Positions 7,986-16,613 of a stretch of 64,000 bases of DNA are shown one piece after another. Within the stretch, counting starts at the first letter, position 1; each line of letters opens with the position of its first letter. The stretch covers positions 278,673 through 342,672 of the forward strand of contig NZ_FWZX01000003.1 of assembly GCF_900177295.1 (NCBI RefSeq), in the 5' to 3' direction. The translations under genes were made by a program, and so were the position numbers. Origin of the DNA: Tistlia consotensis USBA 355 (GTDB lineage Bacteria; Pseudomonadota; Alphaproteobacteria; Kiloniellales; DSM-21159). The notes under the pieces were generated by a model. It made no database searches, was not told the DNA's origin, and was given only the letters and a program-made list of their open reading frames with translations.

Positions 7986-8654
7986 TTACTTTCGAGAGAC
8001 CGGGATATCGAACTCAGTGCCATCGTCGCCATCGTCGGATTTGCGAAGCTCTTCTCCAGGCCCATCGTCACCGTCACCGATAAGAACGAGTCGCTCCATG
8101 AAGTCGCTGAAGAAACCACCATCAGCGCCTACTGGGCAGGATAATTCGGCGCGAACTTCATCACCTTCGCAATAAACACAGAGATACCACGAAATGATAA
8201 TTCCAGGCTGACCCCGTTTCATTGAGAGCGGAATTACCTTTTTTAAAAACTCAGGGTCGTCAAATCGATCAAAAAAAGAGCCTTGATTTTCGGAAACAGC
8301 ACGATCTGTTGCGGGGCCTTTCCGACTGCGATTCTGTGGCCCCGGTCCCTTGACGCCTGTCCCATCGTCAGTATTGCTTACAGCGAACCGACGCCCATTC
8401 TCGACATCGACGACCCACGGAATCTGATCCGCGTCGTCCTTCGCATATCCCTTTGAACGCCCAATCTCGCGGAATCTCCGACTGCCATCCTTCCAGGACA
8501 TCCAGCCTGGCGCCGAGGCGGGATCGTTGTCTGTGCATCCGTTTCGAGCGCCCACCATGGCGTCAACAACCTCTAGAAGCTCGTCCGGCGTCCAGCCCAA
8601 CTGCTCTAGACGATTGCGAACTTCGATGGGATTCGTGCGGAAGATAGCGGTCAC
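7986..8654 (-). CDS. Partner of the ImmA-like protein, 222 aa, possible toxin component
   Basis: It begins at GTG 8654, just inside the putative operator. Residues 1-40 are helical (VRNRLEQLGWTPDELLEVVDAM), followed by a conserved-looking NDPASAPGWMSWKDG segment and a DQIPWVVDVENGRRFAVSNTDDGTG strand region. The C-terminal half is acidic (YCEGDEVRAELSCPV, GGFFSDFMERLVLIGDGDDG). I do not recognise a catalytic motif. The two-gene layout with a downstream HTH-ImmA protease resembles reported toxin-antitoxin/defence pairs such as RosmerTA. Membership in that family is my inference and needs a profile search. Confidence 0.75.
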   Translation of the reverse strand: MTAIFRTNPIEVRNRLEQLGWTPDELLEVVDAMVGARNGCTDNDPASAPGWMSWKDGSRRFREIGRSKGYAKDDADQIPWVVDVENGRRFAVSNTDDGTGVKGPGPQNRSRKGPATDRAVSENQGSFFDRFDDPEFLKKVIPLSMKRGQPGIIISWYLCVYCEGDEVRAELSCPVGADGGFFSDFMERLVLIGDGDDGPGEELRKSDDGDDGTEFDIPVSRK

Positions 8655-8662
8655 GTCTCATG

Positions 8663-8710
8663 CCATGTTCATTTTTTCGACCTCACTCTAGGCGGAAAAA
8701 ATGAACATGG
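8663..8710 (-). promoter_or_regulatory. Operator-like 16-bp perfect inverted repeat over a promoter
   Basis: CCATGTTCATTTTTTC (8663-8678) and its exact complement (8695-8710) are separated by 16 bp. On the minus strand TTGACC (about 8713-8708) lies 18 bp from TAGAGT, so one arm falls between -35 and -10 and the other near the transcription start. The GTG of the 222-aa gene is only about 10 nt downstream. This suits autoregulation by the HTH-ImmA protein. Confidence 0.6.
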
Positions 8711-8731
8711 TCAAGCCTCTTTTGTCGAGAC

Positions 8732-8968
8732 TTATTCTTTGCCCCACCGCTTCGCAGCCGCCTTCCGCGCGATCTCCTTTCGCTGCTCAGGCGTGAGCTT
8801 GCTGGCACGCGCCTCGCCACCCTTCCGGCCCATGGCCTGAGCAGCCTTGTCCTTGCCGACGTCCTGCTCGGTCTGCTCCTCGATCTCGCCTGTGGCGATC
8901 TTGGCGACCATGACGGCGGCGCCCACGACGTCGGCTGGGCGCTTCTCGCCCTTGGGGCCTCTAGGCAT
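8732..8968 (-). CDS. Small basic protein with GRKGGEARA motif, 78 aa
   Basis: The ATG at 8968 follows AAGGA by 6 nt. It is lysine/arginine/alanine-rich, with a KGG-like segment (AQAMGRKGGEARASKLTPEQ) and tail RKEIARKAAAKRWGKE, as in small nucleic-acid-binding or stress-type proteins. Function is unknown. Its first 8 nt overlap the end of the 68-aa gene upstream, so they form a pair within the transposon. Confidence 0.75.
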   Translation of the reverse strand: MPRGPKGEKRPADVVGAAVMVAKIATGEIEEQTEQDVGKDKAAQAMGRKGGEARASKLTPEQRKEIARKAAAKRWGKE

Positions 8969-9167
8969 GACTGTCCTTCGTATCGGTCGGGAGCCGGGAG
9001 GCGTGGTCCGTCACGATCTGCGCGGCCAGCTCCAAGCCCTCTTTACGACCAAGAGCAATGCCCTCAGCGACCGCTTTGGCTATCTCTTCCGGCAGGGAAC
9101 CAGGCGGTCCCACCCATCGCTTGCGGGTGGCGACAATGGCTCGCGCCTTGTCGAGATCAGATGACAT
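8961..9167 (-). CDS. Small passenger protein of unknown function, 68 aa
   Basis: The start at 9167 is chosen because GGAGG lies 6 nt upstream; longer forms from 9179 or 9188 lack a good site. The sequence is helical and soluble (SLPEEIAKAVAEGIALGRKE, GLELAAQIVTDHASRL). It overlaps the next gene by 8 nt and lies about 75 bp from the right terminal repeat. No family recognised. Confidence 0.65.
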   Translation of the reverse strand: MSSDLDKARAIVATRKRWVGPPGSLPEEIAKAVAEGIALGRKEGLELAAQIVTDHASRLPTDTKDSHA

Positions 9168-9242
9168 GACGGCCTCCATGCTTGCCACTAAGCATATGGG
9201 AAGCCGGAGCGTCGAGCGAACCCCACGTCAAGGCCGACGATT

Positions 9243-9261
9243 TTCAAACTGAGACACTACC
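9243..9261 (-). repeat. Right terminal inverted repeat, 19 bp
   Basis: An exact reverse complement of 5011-5029. Confidence 0.92.
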
Positions 9262-9269
9262 CCGCGCCG
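9262..9269. repeat. 8-bp target site duplication, right copy
   Basis: CCGCGCCG, identical to 5003-5010. Confidence 0.85.
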
Positions 9270-9632
9270 CCTCTTCACGAGCGAGTCACGGCTGCAGGGG
9301 CGCCGCAGCGACGCCTTCGGCGCCGTCACGATCGCGCTTCTCCGCTCGCCCGCTTCGGGGTCCGGGAAGGCCTGCTCGCCGGCAAGGCTGCCGCGCCGCT
9401 CGACAGGCGATCGATTGCAGGCCGCCGACGGCTCCGCTGCCCCGGCGCCATGGTCCCCACAGCAGAGCCCGGCCCCGCCCTCCCCGAATCCTTCTCCTCC
9501 CCCGAATCCTTATCCTCCCAGGAGCCTGCCCCTCGATTCGAGCCCTTGGCCGGAAGCCTCGCCACGGCCAAGCTGCGCGTCGGCGCCGCCGCTGGCGCCC
9601 CGGACAGCCCCGACGAGAGGAAGATCGATCCC
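9270..9632. other. Intergenic region between the transposon and the CoA lyase gene
   Basis: No convincing gene. It holds host DNA from the insertion point to the lyase start. The lyase frame stays open back to an ATG at 9450, but the residues encoded there are low-complexity and lack family similarity. It includes the tandem 18-bp repeat at 9483-9518. Confidence 0.5.
9483..9518. repeat. Tandem duplication of an 18-bp unit
   Basis: CCCGAATCCTTCTCCTCC is followed immediately by a copy with one mismatch (CCCGAATCCTTATCCTCC). Confidence 0.7.
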
Positions 9633-10496
9633 GTGACCGCCACCGACCGCGCCCTGCGCCCCCGCCGCAGCTTCATCTTCGCGCCGGGCACGCGCCCCGA
9701 CATGTTCCCCAAGGCGCTGCGCTGCGGCACCGACATCGTCTGCGTCGACCTGGAGGACGCGGTCGCGCCGAAGGACAAGGAGCAGGCGCGCCGGCAGGCC
9801 TTCGCGCAGCTGCCCGCCGCCGAGGGGCCGGTGCGGGTCGAGCGGGTCGTCCGCATCAACTGCCTCAGGACCCTCGACGGCATGGCCGACGTCCAGGCCC
9901 TGCTGCAGGCGCCGGCCGCGATCGAGGCGGTGATGCTGCCGAAGGTCAAGGGACCGGAGGAGGTGCGCAACCTCGCCGACCTGCTGGTCGAGTACCGGCT
10001 GGCGACCCGGCTGCACGTCATCATCGAGACCAATGAGGCCCTGGAGGCCGCCCACGAGATCGCCCGCGCCAGCGACCGCATCGAGGCGCTGTTCTTCGGC
10101 GGCGTCGACATGGCCGCCGACCTGCGCTGCAAGTCGAGCTGGATGGCCCTGCAGTACGCCCGCTCCCGCGTCGTCCATGCGGCCGCGACCCAGGGGCTGG
10201 ACGCGATCGACGTGCCCTACCTCGACCTCGGGGACCGCGAGGGCATGCTGCGCGAGGCCGCGCTGTCGGCCGAGCTCGGCTTCACCGGCAAGGGTGCGAT
10301 CCACCCGAAGCAGATCCCCGACCTCAACGACGTCTTCACCCCGGACGACGCGAGCGTCGCGCACGCCCGGCGGGTGCTCGAGGCCTTCGAGAAGAGCGAC
10401 GGCGGCCTGCTGGTCTTCGAGGGCAAGCTGATCGAGAAGCCGGTGCTGCGCAGCTTCGCGCGGATGTTGGCGGTGCGCGCGATCGCCGACGCCTGA
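9633..10496 (+). CDS. HpcH/HpaI aldolase / citrate-lyase-beta-like CoA ester lyase
   Basis: About 287 aa from the GTG at 9633 (GAGAGGAAG upstream), which matches the usual CitE-like length; the 61 extra residues from 9450 look non-homologous. A TIM-barrel enzyme that cleaves or forms C-C bonds of CoA thioesters such as malyl-CoA-type substrates. Visible features are FAPGTRPDMFPKAL (substrate-binding Arg), VDLEDAVAPKDK, MLPKVKGPEEV, HVIIETNEAL (metal-ligand Glu), FFGGVDMAADL (metal-ligand Asp) and GKGAIHPKQI. The exact substrate cannot be read from the sequence. No operon partner is evident. Confidence 0.85.
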   Translation: MTATDRALRPRRSFIFAPGTRPDMFPKALRCGTDIVCVDLEDAVAPKDKEQARRQAFAQLPAAEGPVRVERVVRINCLRTLDGMADVQALLQAPAAIEAVMLPKVKGPEEVRNLADLLVEYRLATRLHVIIETNEALEAAHEIARASDRIEALFFGGVDMAADLRCKSSWMALQYARSRVVHAAATQGLDAIDVPYLDLGDREGMLREAALSAELGFTGKGAIHPKQIPDLNDVFTPDDASVAHARRVLEAFEKSDGGLLVFEGKLIEKPVLRSFARMLAVRAIADA

Positions 10497-10711
10497 CGCG
10501 GGGCGGCCGCGCCGCGCGGCTTGACCGCCCCCTTCGGACAGGGCTCGTCCGATCTTGCTCCAGGCTAAGGACGGCGGCCGCCGGAAGGCGTAGCAAGGTA
10601 CCTCGGCCCCGCGTCCGGAGGTCCGGAGCCCGGGGGCTCGAGATCGCGCGGCCGGCCGACGACCTGAGAGCCTGCGGGCCGATCCGAGCGCCGAGTGAGG
10701 AGGCATTGCTG

Positions 10712-11314
10712 TTGCACGAGCCGAAGAGCGAGGAGCTTGCAAACCGCCCGGCCGGGACGCCCGCCGGCACACGGCCCCGGCGCCTCGCAGCCCCCGACCT
10801 GCCGGCATCGGCCGGCGGCGGCGATCCGCGCGAGCCGGCGGAAGTGCCGGGCGAGACGCCGGAGGAACTGCCGCCCGGAGCGCCGAGCGAGCTGCCACCC
10901 GATCTACCTCCGGAGATGCCGCCCTGCCAGGCCCTCGCCGGTGGCCTGACCGTGCTGCTGGTCGAGGACGACAGCCTGATCCGGCAGAGCACGGCCGACA
11001 TGCTGGACGAGCTCGGCCATCGCGTCCTCGAGGCCCGGCGGGCCGCCGAGGCCCTGGAGGCGCTGGAGACGCAGGCGGTCGACCTGTTGATGACCGATGT
11101 CGGGCTGCCCGACGGCTCGGGCGTCGAGCTGGCGCGCCGCGGCCGGCTGGTCCGCCCCGCGCTGCTGGTGGTCTTCGCGACCGGCCACAGCCGGATCGAG
11201 GGCCTGGCCGAGGCCGGCCTCGCCGACTCCAGCCTGCTGCTCGAGAAGCCCTTCGAGGAAGAGGCGCTCGGCGCCTGCCTGCGCCGGGCCGCCGCCGGCG
11301 TCCGCGGCGGCTGA
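10712..11314 (+). CDS. Single-domain response regulator with Pro/Glu-rich N-terminal extension
   Basis: About 200 aa. A TTG start at 10712 is preferred because GAGGAGG lies about 8 nt upstream; a TTG at 10706 is too close to it. Residues about 1-75 are disordered, with repeated PGETPEELPPGAPSELPP-like units. The receiver domain follows. It has the acidic pair in VEDDSLIRQS, the phospho-acceptor Asp in MTDVGLPDGSG, a Thr switch in FATGHS and the conserved Lys in LEKPFEEE. There is no output domain, so it likely acts by protein interaction (CheY-like). No histidine kinase is adjacent. Confidence 0.85.
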   Translation: MHEPKSEELANRPAGTPAGTRPRRLAAPDLPASAGGGDPREPAEVPGETPEELPPGAPSELPPDLPPEMPPCQALAGGLTVLLVEDDSLIRQSTADMLDELGHRVLEARRAAEALEALETQAVDLLMTDVGLPDGSGVELARRGRLVRPALLVVFATGHSRIEGLAEAGLADSSLLLEKPFEEEALGACLRRAAAGVRGG

Positions 11315-11812
11315 CGCCGCTGCAGCGGCGCGATACACGGATCTGGGGCAAAAAACAACGGTCGCGCAGGTCCTGCGCGACCGTCTCAATCCTCCGCCGG
11401 ACTCGCGCCGGCTTCCTCCCTAAACTTGGGCCCTGCCATGGTCGAGCTTGCTGCCTCGATCTTCGGCAGACGAACAATGCCAGGGCGGCGCACCCATCGC
11501 AAGAAAATTTCTACGCTGCACTGCACAAGATAACATCCTGTGCCGTCTGCCCGGGGTACCCGGAAAGTTCCTTGCGAATCGCCGGCAGGCCCGGATGATT
11601 GGGGACGAAATGAGAACTTATCCCCAGGCTGGGCCCGGCGTCTTAACCCTTCCCCATTTGACAGCCGGGCCTCGACCGCTAGAATCCAGGTTCCTGCAGC
11701 GTTCCAGCAACCAAGAGTTGGAGCACTGCGCCGGGATCGTCCAGCAGCCCCGCGAAGAGGGCGCCTCCCGAGCCAGCGAGGCGGACGAACCTGACCAGGC
11801 GGGAGGACTGTC
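11315..11812. other. Long intergenic region upstream of the 55-aa membrane protein
   Basis: About 500 bp. Apart from the hairpin at 11358-11384 I see no coding signal; the open frames here are low-complexity and lack ribosome binding sites. It is somewhat less GC-rich around 11480-11640 and could hold a promoter or small RNA. Confidence 0.4.
11358..11384 (-). terminator. Strong hairpin with T-tract on the minus strand
   Basis: A perfect 12-bp stem (ACGGTCGCGCAG / CTGCGCGACCGT) with a 3-nt loop. On the minus strand it is followed by TGTTTTTTG, an intrinsic-terminator signature. No minus-strand gene is recognised just upstream of it, so either it blocks readthrough toward the response regulator gene or an unannotated transcript ends here. 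Confidence 0.6.
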
Positions 11813-11980
11813 ATGAACCCACGACCGAACAAACCGGACCGGAACGCTTCTGGCCGCGCGGTCGCGGCCGACCGGCAGCGCCAGCTGCTCAACGCCGGGC
11901 TGATCAACGCCGGTCTCGTCACCGGCAGCCTGCTCCTGGGGGCGACCGCCATCGCCCTCTGGGTGACGATGGTCTTCTGA
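11813..11980 (+). CDS. Small single-pass membrane protein, 55 aa
   Basis: The ATG at 11813 has an ideal Shine-Dalgarno (GGGAGG, about 6 nt spacing). The peptide has a polar basic N-terminus (NKPDRNASGRAVAADRQRQL) and one C-terminal hydrophobic helix (SLLLGATAIALWVTMVF) that ends at the stop, as in small tail-anchored-like inner membrane proteins. No family recognised. The excellent ribosome binding site and the clear membrane segment support it as real. Confidence 0.65.
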   Translation: MNPRPNKPDRNASGRAVAADRQRQLLNAGLINAGLVTGSLLLGATAIALWVTMVF

Positions 11981-12106
11981 GCGAAGGGGGCCGGCGGCTC
12001 CCTGCCGGCCCGTCGGGCCGAGCCGGGTCGAGGCCGCCGCCGCGCACGGCCATCGAAGGGCCGGGGGAAGTCCGAGCCCACCGATACGAGGCGTCGAAAC
12101 GGCAAG

Positions 12107-12138
12107 ACGGCGCCGCCTCCGACGAGAGGCGGCGCCGT
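12107..12138 (-). terminator. Terminator of the peptide ABC transporter operon
   Basis: A perfect 13-bp stem (ACGGCGCCGCCTC / GAGGCGGCGCCGT) with a 6-nt loop, located 21 nt after the stop of the ATPase gene. The minus-strand tail (CTTGCCGTTTCG) is only moderately T-rich. Confidence 0.6.
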
Positions 12139-12159
12139 TGCCGTACTGGCCGGCCCGCC

Positions 12160-14268
<2,109 letters not shown>

Positions 14269-14290
14269 CGGTTCCGTGCCTCCCGTTCTT

Positions 14291-15523
14291 CTAGTCTTTG
14301 AGGGAGATTTCGCGCAGCGCGTCGGCCAGCAGGTTGAAGCCGAGCACCAGGGACGACAGCGCGATGCAGGGGAAGATGATCGCGTGCGGCGCGGTCAGCG
14401 ACAGCTGCCGGGCCTCGGAGATCATCTTGCCCCAGTCGGGGTTTGGCGGCGGCAGGCCGAGGCCCAGGAACCCGAGGACTCCGATGGTGATGACCGTGTA
14501 GCCGAGCCGCAGCATGGCATCGACGATGATCGGCCCGCGGGCGTTCGGCAGCAGCTCGACGAACAGGATGCGGAACACCGATTCGCCGCGCGTCTCGGCG
14601 GCCATGATGTACTCCCGCGTTCGCAGGTCGAGGGCGAGCGAGCGCACGATGCGCATGATGCCCGGTGCCGAGGCGAAGGTCACCGCGAGCACGATGTTGA
14701 GGCCCGACGGCCCGATCACGATGATGATCACGACGTAGAGCACGACCGGCGGGAACGACAGGATGACGTTCGAGATGTAGGACAGGATCGAGTCGATCCA
14801 GCCGCCGCGGTAGCCGGCCCAGAGGCCCATCGGGATGCCGACGGCGTAGGCGCAGAGGATCGCCAGCGGGGCGTAGATCAGCACCTGGCGGGCGCCGAAG
14901 ATCAGCCGGCTCAGGATGTCGCGGCTCGACTTGTCCGTGCCCAGCCAGAAGGTGCCGACGTCGTACTTGCCGGCCGACTTAACGGCGACCGCCAGGCTGT
15001 CGAGCCGCTCCTTCAGGGCGTCGCTCCGGTCGCCGAGGGCCGAGCGCTGCCGGCTCAGTTCCTCGGCCTTCGGGTCGCCCTCGTCGAGGGCCTGGATCTG
15101 CTTCTTCAGGTCGCGGCGCTGCTGGCGGATCGCCTCGACCTGCCCCTTCAGGTCGTCGGCCGTCGCCTGCAGCTTGTCGTAGCTCTCGAAGCCGGCCATG
15201 CGGGCGGCCTCGTCCTTGCTGATCAGCGTGCCGATGTCCTTGGCCGGCTTCTCGGTGTAGTCGCTGATCCGGACCGGCTCGTCGCCGGCCATGATCAGCG
15301 TTGTGCCCGGGGGCGCCGCGGTGTAGCCGGCGAATCCGGTGTTCGGGTGGAACAGCAGGCCGGCGGAGAGCAGCAGGTTGCAGATCAGCGCCATCAGCAC
15401 CCAGAAGGCGACCAGGGAGGCGCCGATCATCCCGATCCAGCTCTCGCGCAGCAGCAGCACGGCGCGGAAGAGCCGCAGGTAGAAGGGCGTGGGCTTCGGC
15501 ATCGCCTCGGCGGTGACAGCCAT
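14291..15523 (-). CDS. Peptide ABC transporter permease, DppC-like, with coiled-coil insertion
   Basis: 410 aa, against about 290-300 for typical DppC proteins. TM1 (about 31-55) is followed by an unusual segment at 60-190 before the conserved core. That segment includes a charged coiled coil at about 113-182 (ADDLKGQVEAIRQQRRDLKK, SRQRSALGDRSDALKERLDS) and then the usual HPLGTD-like motif as WLGTDKSSRDILSRL. The transport domain with the EAA loop (AAETRGESVFRILFVELLPN) is intact. It partners the DppB-like permease 12 nt upstream. The insert lies where the periplasmic loop should be, so it probably contacts the binding protein. Confidence 0.9.
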   Translation of the reverse strand: MAVTAEAMPKPTPFYLRLFRAVLLLRESWIGMIGASLVAFWVLMALICNLLLSAGLLFHPNTGFAGYTAAPPGTTLIMAGDEPVRISDYTEKPAKDIGTLISKDEAARMAGFESYDKLQATADDLKGQVEAIRQQRRDLKKQIQALDEGDPKAEELSRQRSALGDRSDALKERLDSLAVAVKSAGKYDVGTFWLGTDKSSRDILSRLIFGARQVLIYAPLAILCAYAVGIPMGLWAGYRGGWIDSILSYISNVILSFPPVVLYVVIIIVIGPSGLNIVLAVTFASAPGIMRIVRSLALDLRTREYIMAAETRGESVFRILFVELLPNARGPIIVDAMLRLGYTVITIGVLGFLGLGLPPPNPDWGKMISEARQLSLTAPHAIIFPCIALSSLVLGFNLLADALREISLKD

Positions 15524-15535
15524 GGTCTTTCTCCC

Positions 15536-16474
15536 CTAGCCGAACCGCAGACGCGGGTTGAGGAAGCGGTAGCCGATGTCCGATATCAGCTGGGACCCGA
15601 CCGCGACGAAGACCGCCACCAGGCAGCAGGCCTCGATGATGAAGATGTCGCCGCTCAGCGAGGCGTCGAGCAGCAGCTTGCCGAAGCCGCGATAGGCGAA
15701 GATCGCCTCGGTCACGACGACGCCGGACAGCAGCCAGTTGAGCTGCAGCATGATCACCGTGAAGGGCGCGATCAGCGCGTTGCGCAGGGCGTGGCGCACG
15801 ATGATCCGGCCGAACGGCAGGCCTTTCAGGCGGGCCGTGCGGATGTAGTGCGTGGTCATGACCTCGGCCATCGAGGCCCGGGTCATGCGCGCCACGTAGC
15901 CGATGTCGTAGAGCACCAGCACGATGACCGGCAGCACCATCGCCGACCAGTCCCAGCCGGAGGACATGGCGGCGGTGCCGGGAAACAGCGGTATCAGGTA
16001 GACGAAGAACACGATCAGCATCGGACCGGTCGCGTACTCCGGTATCGAGGTGGTTATGATCGTGAAGGTCGACACGAAGCGGTCGAGCAGCGAGCCCTCC
16101 TTCATGCCGGCGAGCACGCCGAGCAGGAGGGCGATCGGCACCATCACCGCCATCACCAGGCCGCCGAGGATCGCCGTGTTGAGCAGGCGCGGCGCCATCA
16201 CCGCGACCACCGTCTGGCCCTTGTAGAGGGTCACGGACTTGCCGAGGTCGCCGGTCGCGATCTCGCCGATCCAGTCGACGTAGCGCTCGTACATCGGCCG
16301 GTTGAAGCCGTTCTCCTGGAGCCAGATCTCCCGCGATTCCTGCGAGGAATAGGGCCCCAGCACCTTGACAGCGAGGTTGTCGACGTTGACCTCGAGCATC
16401 GCGAACACGAGGACCGATACGCCGAGCATGACCAGGATCATCTGGCCCATGCGGCGCGCGATGAATACGAGCAT
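15536..16474 (-). CDS. Peptide ABC transporter permease, DppB-like
   Basis: 312 aa from the ATG at 16474 (MLVFIARRMGQMILVML), the classical DppB start, with a G-rich site upstream; an extension to 16585 is non-homologous. Six TM segments, with the loop GDLGKSVTLYKGQTV between TM1 and TM2 and the EAA motif ARLKGLPFGRIIVRHALRNA. It forms the membrane channel with the DppC-like protein. The C-terminus ends DIGYRFLNPRLRFG, typical of the family. Confidence 0.9.
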   Translation of the reverse strand: MLVFIARRMGQMILVMLGVSVLVFAMLEVNVDNLAVKVLGPYSSQESREIWLQENGFNRPMYERYVDWIGEIATGDLGKSVTLYKGQTVVAVMAPRLLNTAILGGLVMAVMVPIALLLGVLAGMKEGSLLDRFVSTFTIITTSIPEYATGPMLIVFFVYLIPLFPGTAAMSSGWDWSAMVLPVIVLVLYDIGYVARMTRASMAEVMTTHYIRTARLKGLPFGRIIVRHALRNALIAPFTVIMLQLNWLLSGVVVTEAIFAYRGFGKLLLDASLSGDIFIIEACCLVAVFVAVGSQLISDIGYRFLNPRLRFG

Positions 16475-16613
16475 ACGCCCTACCCCCTGTTTCCGTAGCG
16501 CGCCCCTTGCCTCGGCCGGGGCGTCTCCTTCGTCCGCTTCCTTCTTGGGCGGGAAGCGGTAGGGAACCGGTCGGGCCGGCGGCACCGAAGCGCCGCCGGC
16601 CCGACCGCACCGA

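Larger units (their letters stand above)
5011..9261. mobile_element. IS1-like passenger transposon, 4,251 bp, complete
   Basis: The element is bounded by exact 19-bp terminal inverted repeats (GGTAGTGTCTCAGTTTGAA at 5011-5029 and its complement at 9243-9261), with an 8-bp duplication outside each. It encodes one IS1-like transposase. It also carries an HTH/ImmA-IrrE protease, an upstream 222-aa partner, a divergent 231-aa/78-aa pair and two small overlapping genes. The 7.0-8.7 kb part is visibly more AT-rich than the host. IS1-family elements normally make 8-9 bp duplications, which agrees. At 4.25 kb it is far longer than a simple IS (about 0.7-1.1 kb). It inserted in an intergenic region upstream of the beta-propeller gene. 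Confidence 0.9.

Noticed and set aside
9510..11477. 655-codon minus-strand frame opposite the CoA lyase and response regulator genes
   Set aside because: Antisense shadow with Arg/Gly/Ala-rich content; both plus-strand proteins have clear catalytic motifs.
11386..12105. 239-codon minus-strand frame near a minus-strand terminator
   Set aside because: It was considered as the gene served by the 11358-11384 hairpin. The sequence is low-complexity, lacks a ribosome binding site and overlaps the better-supported 55-aa gene.
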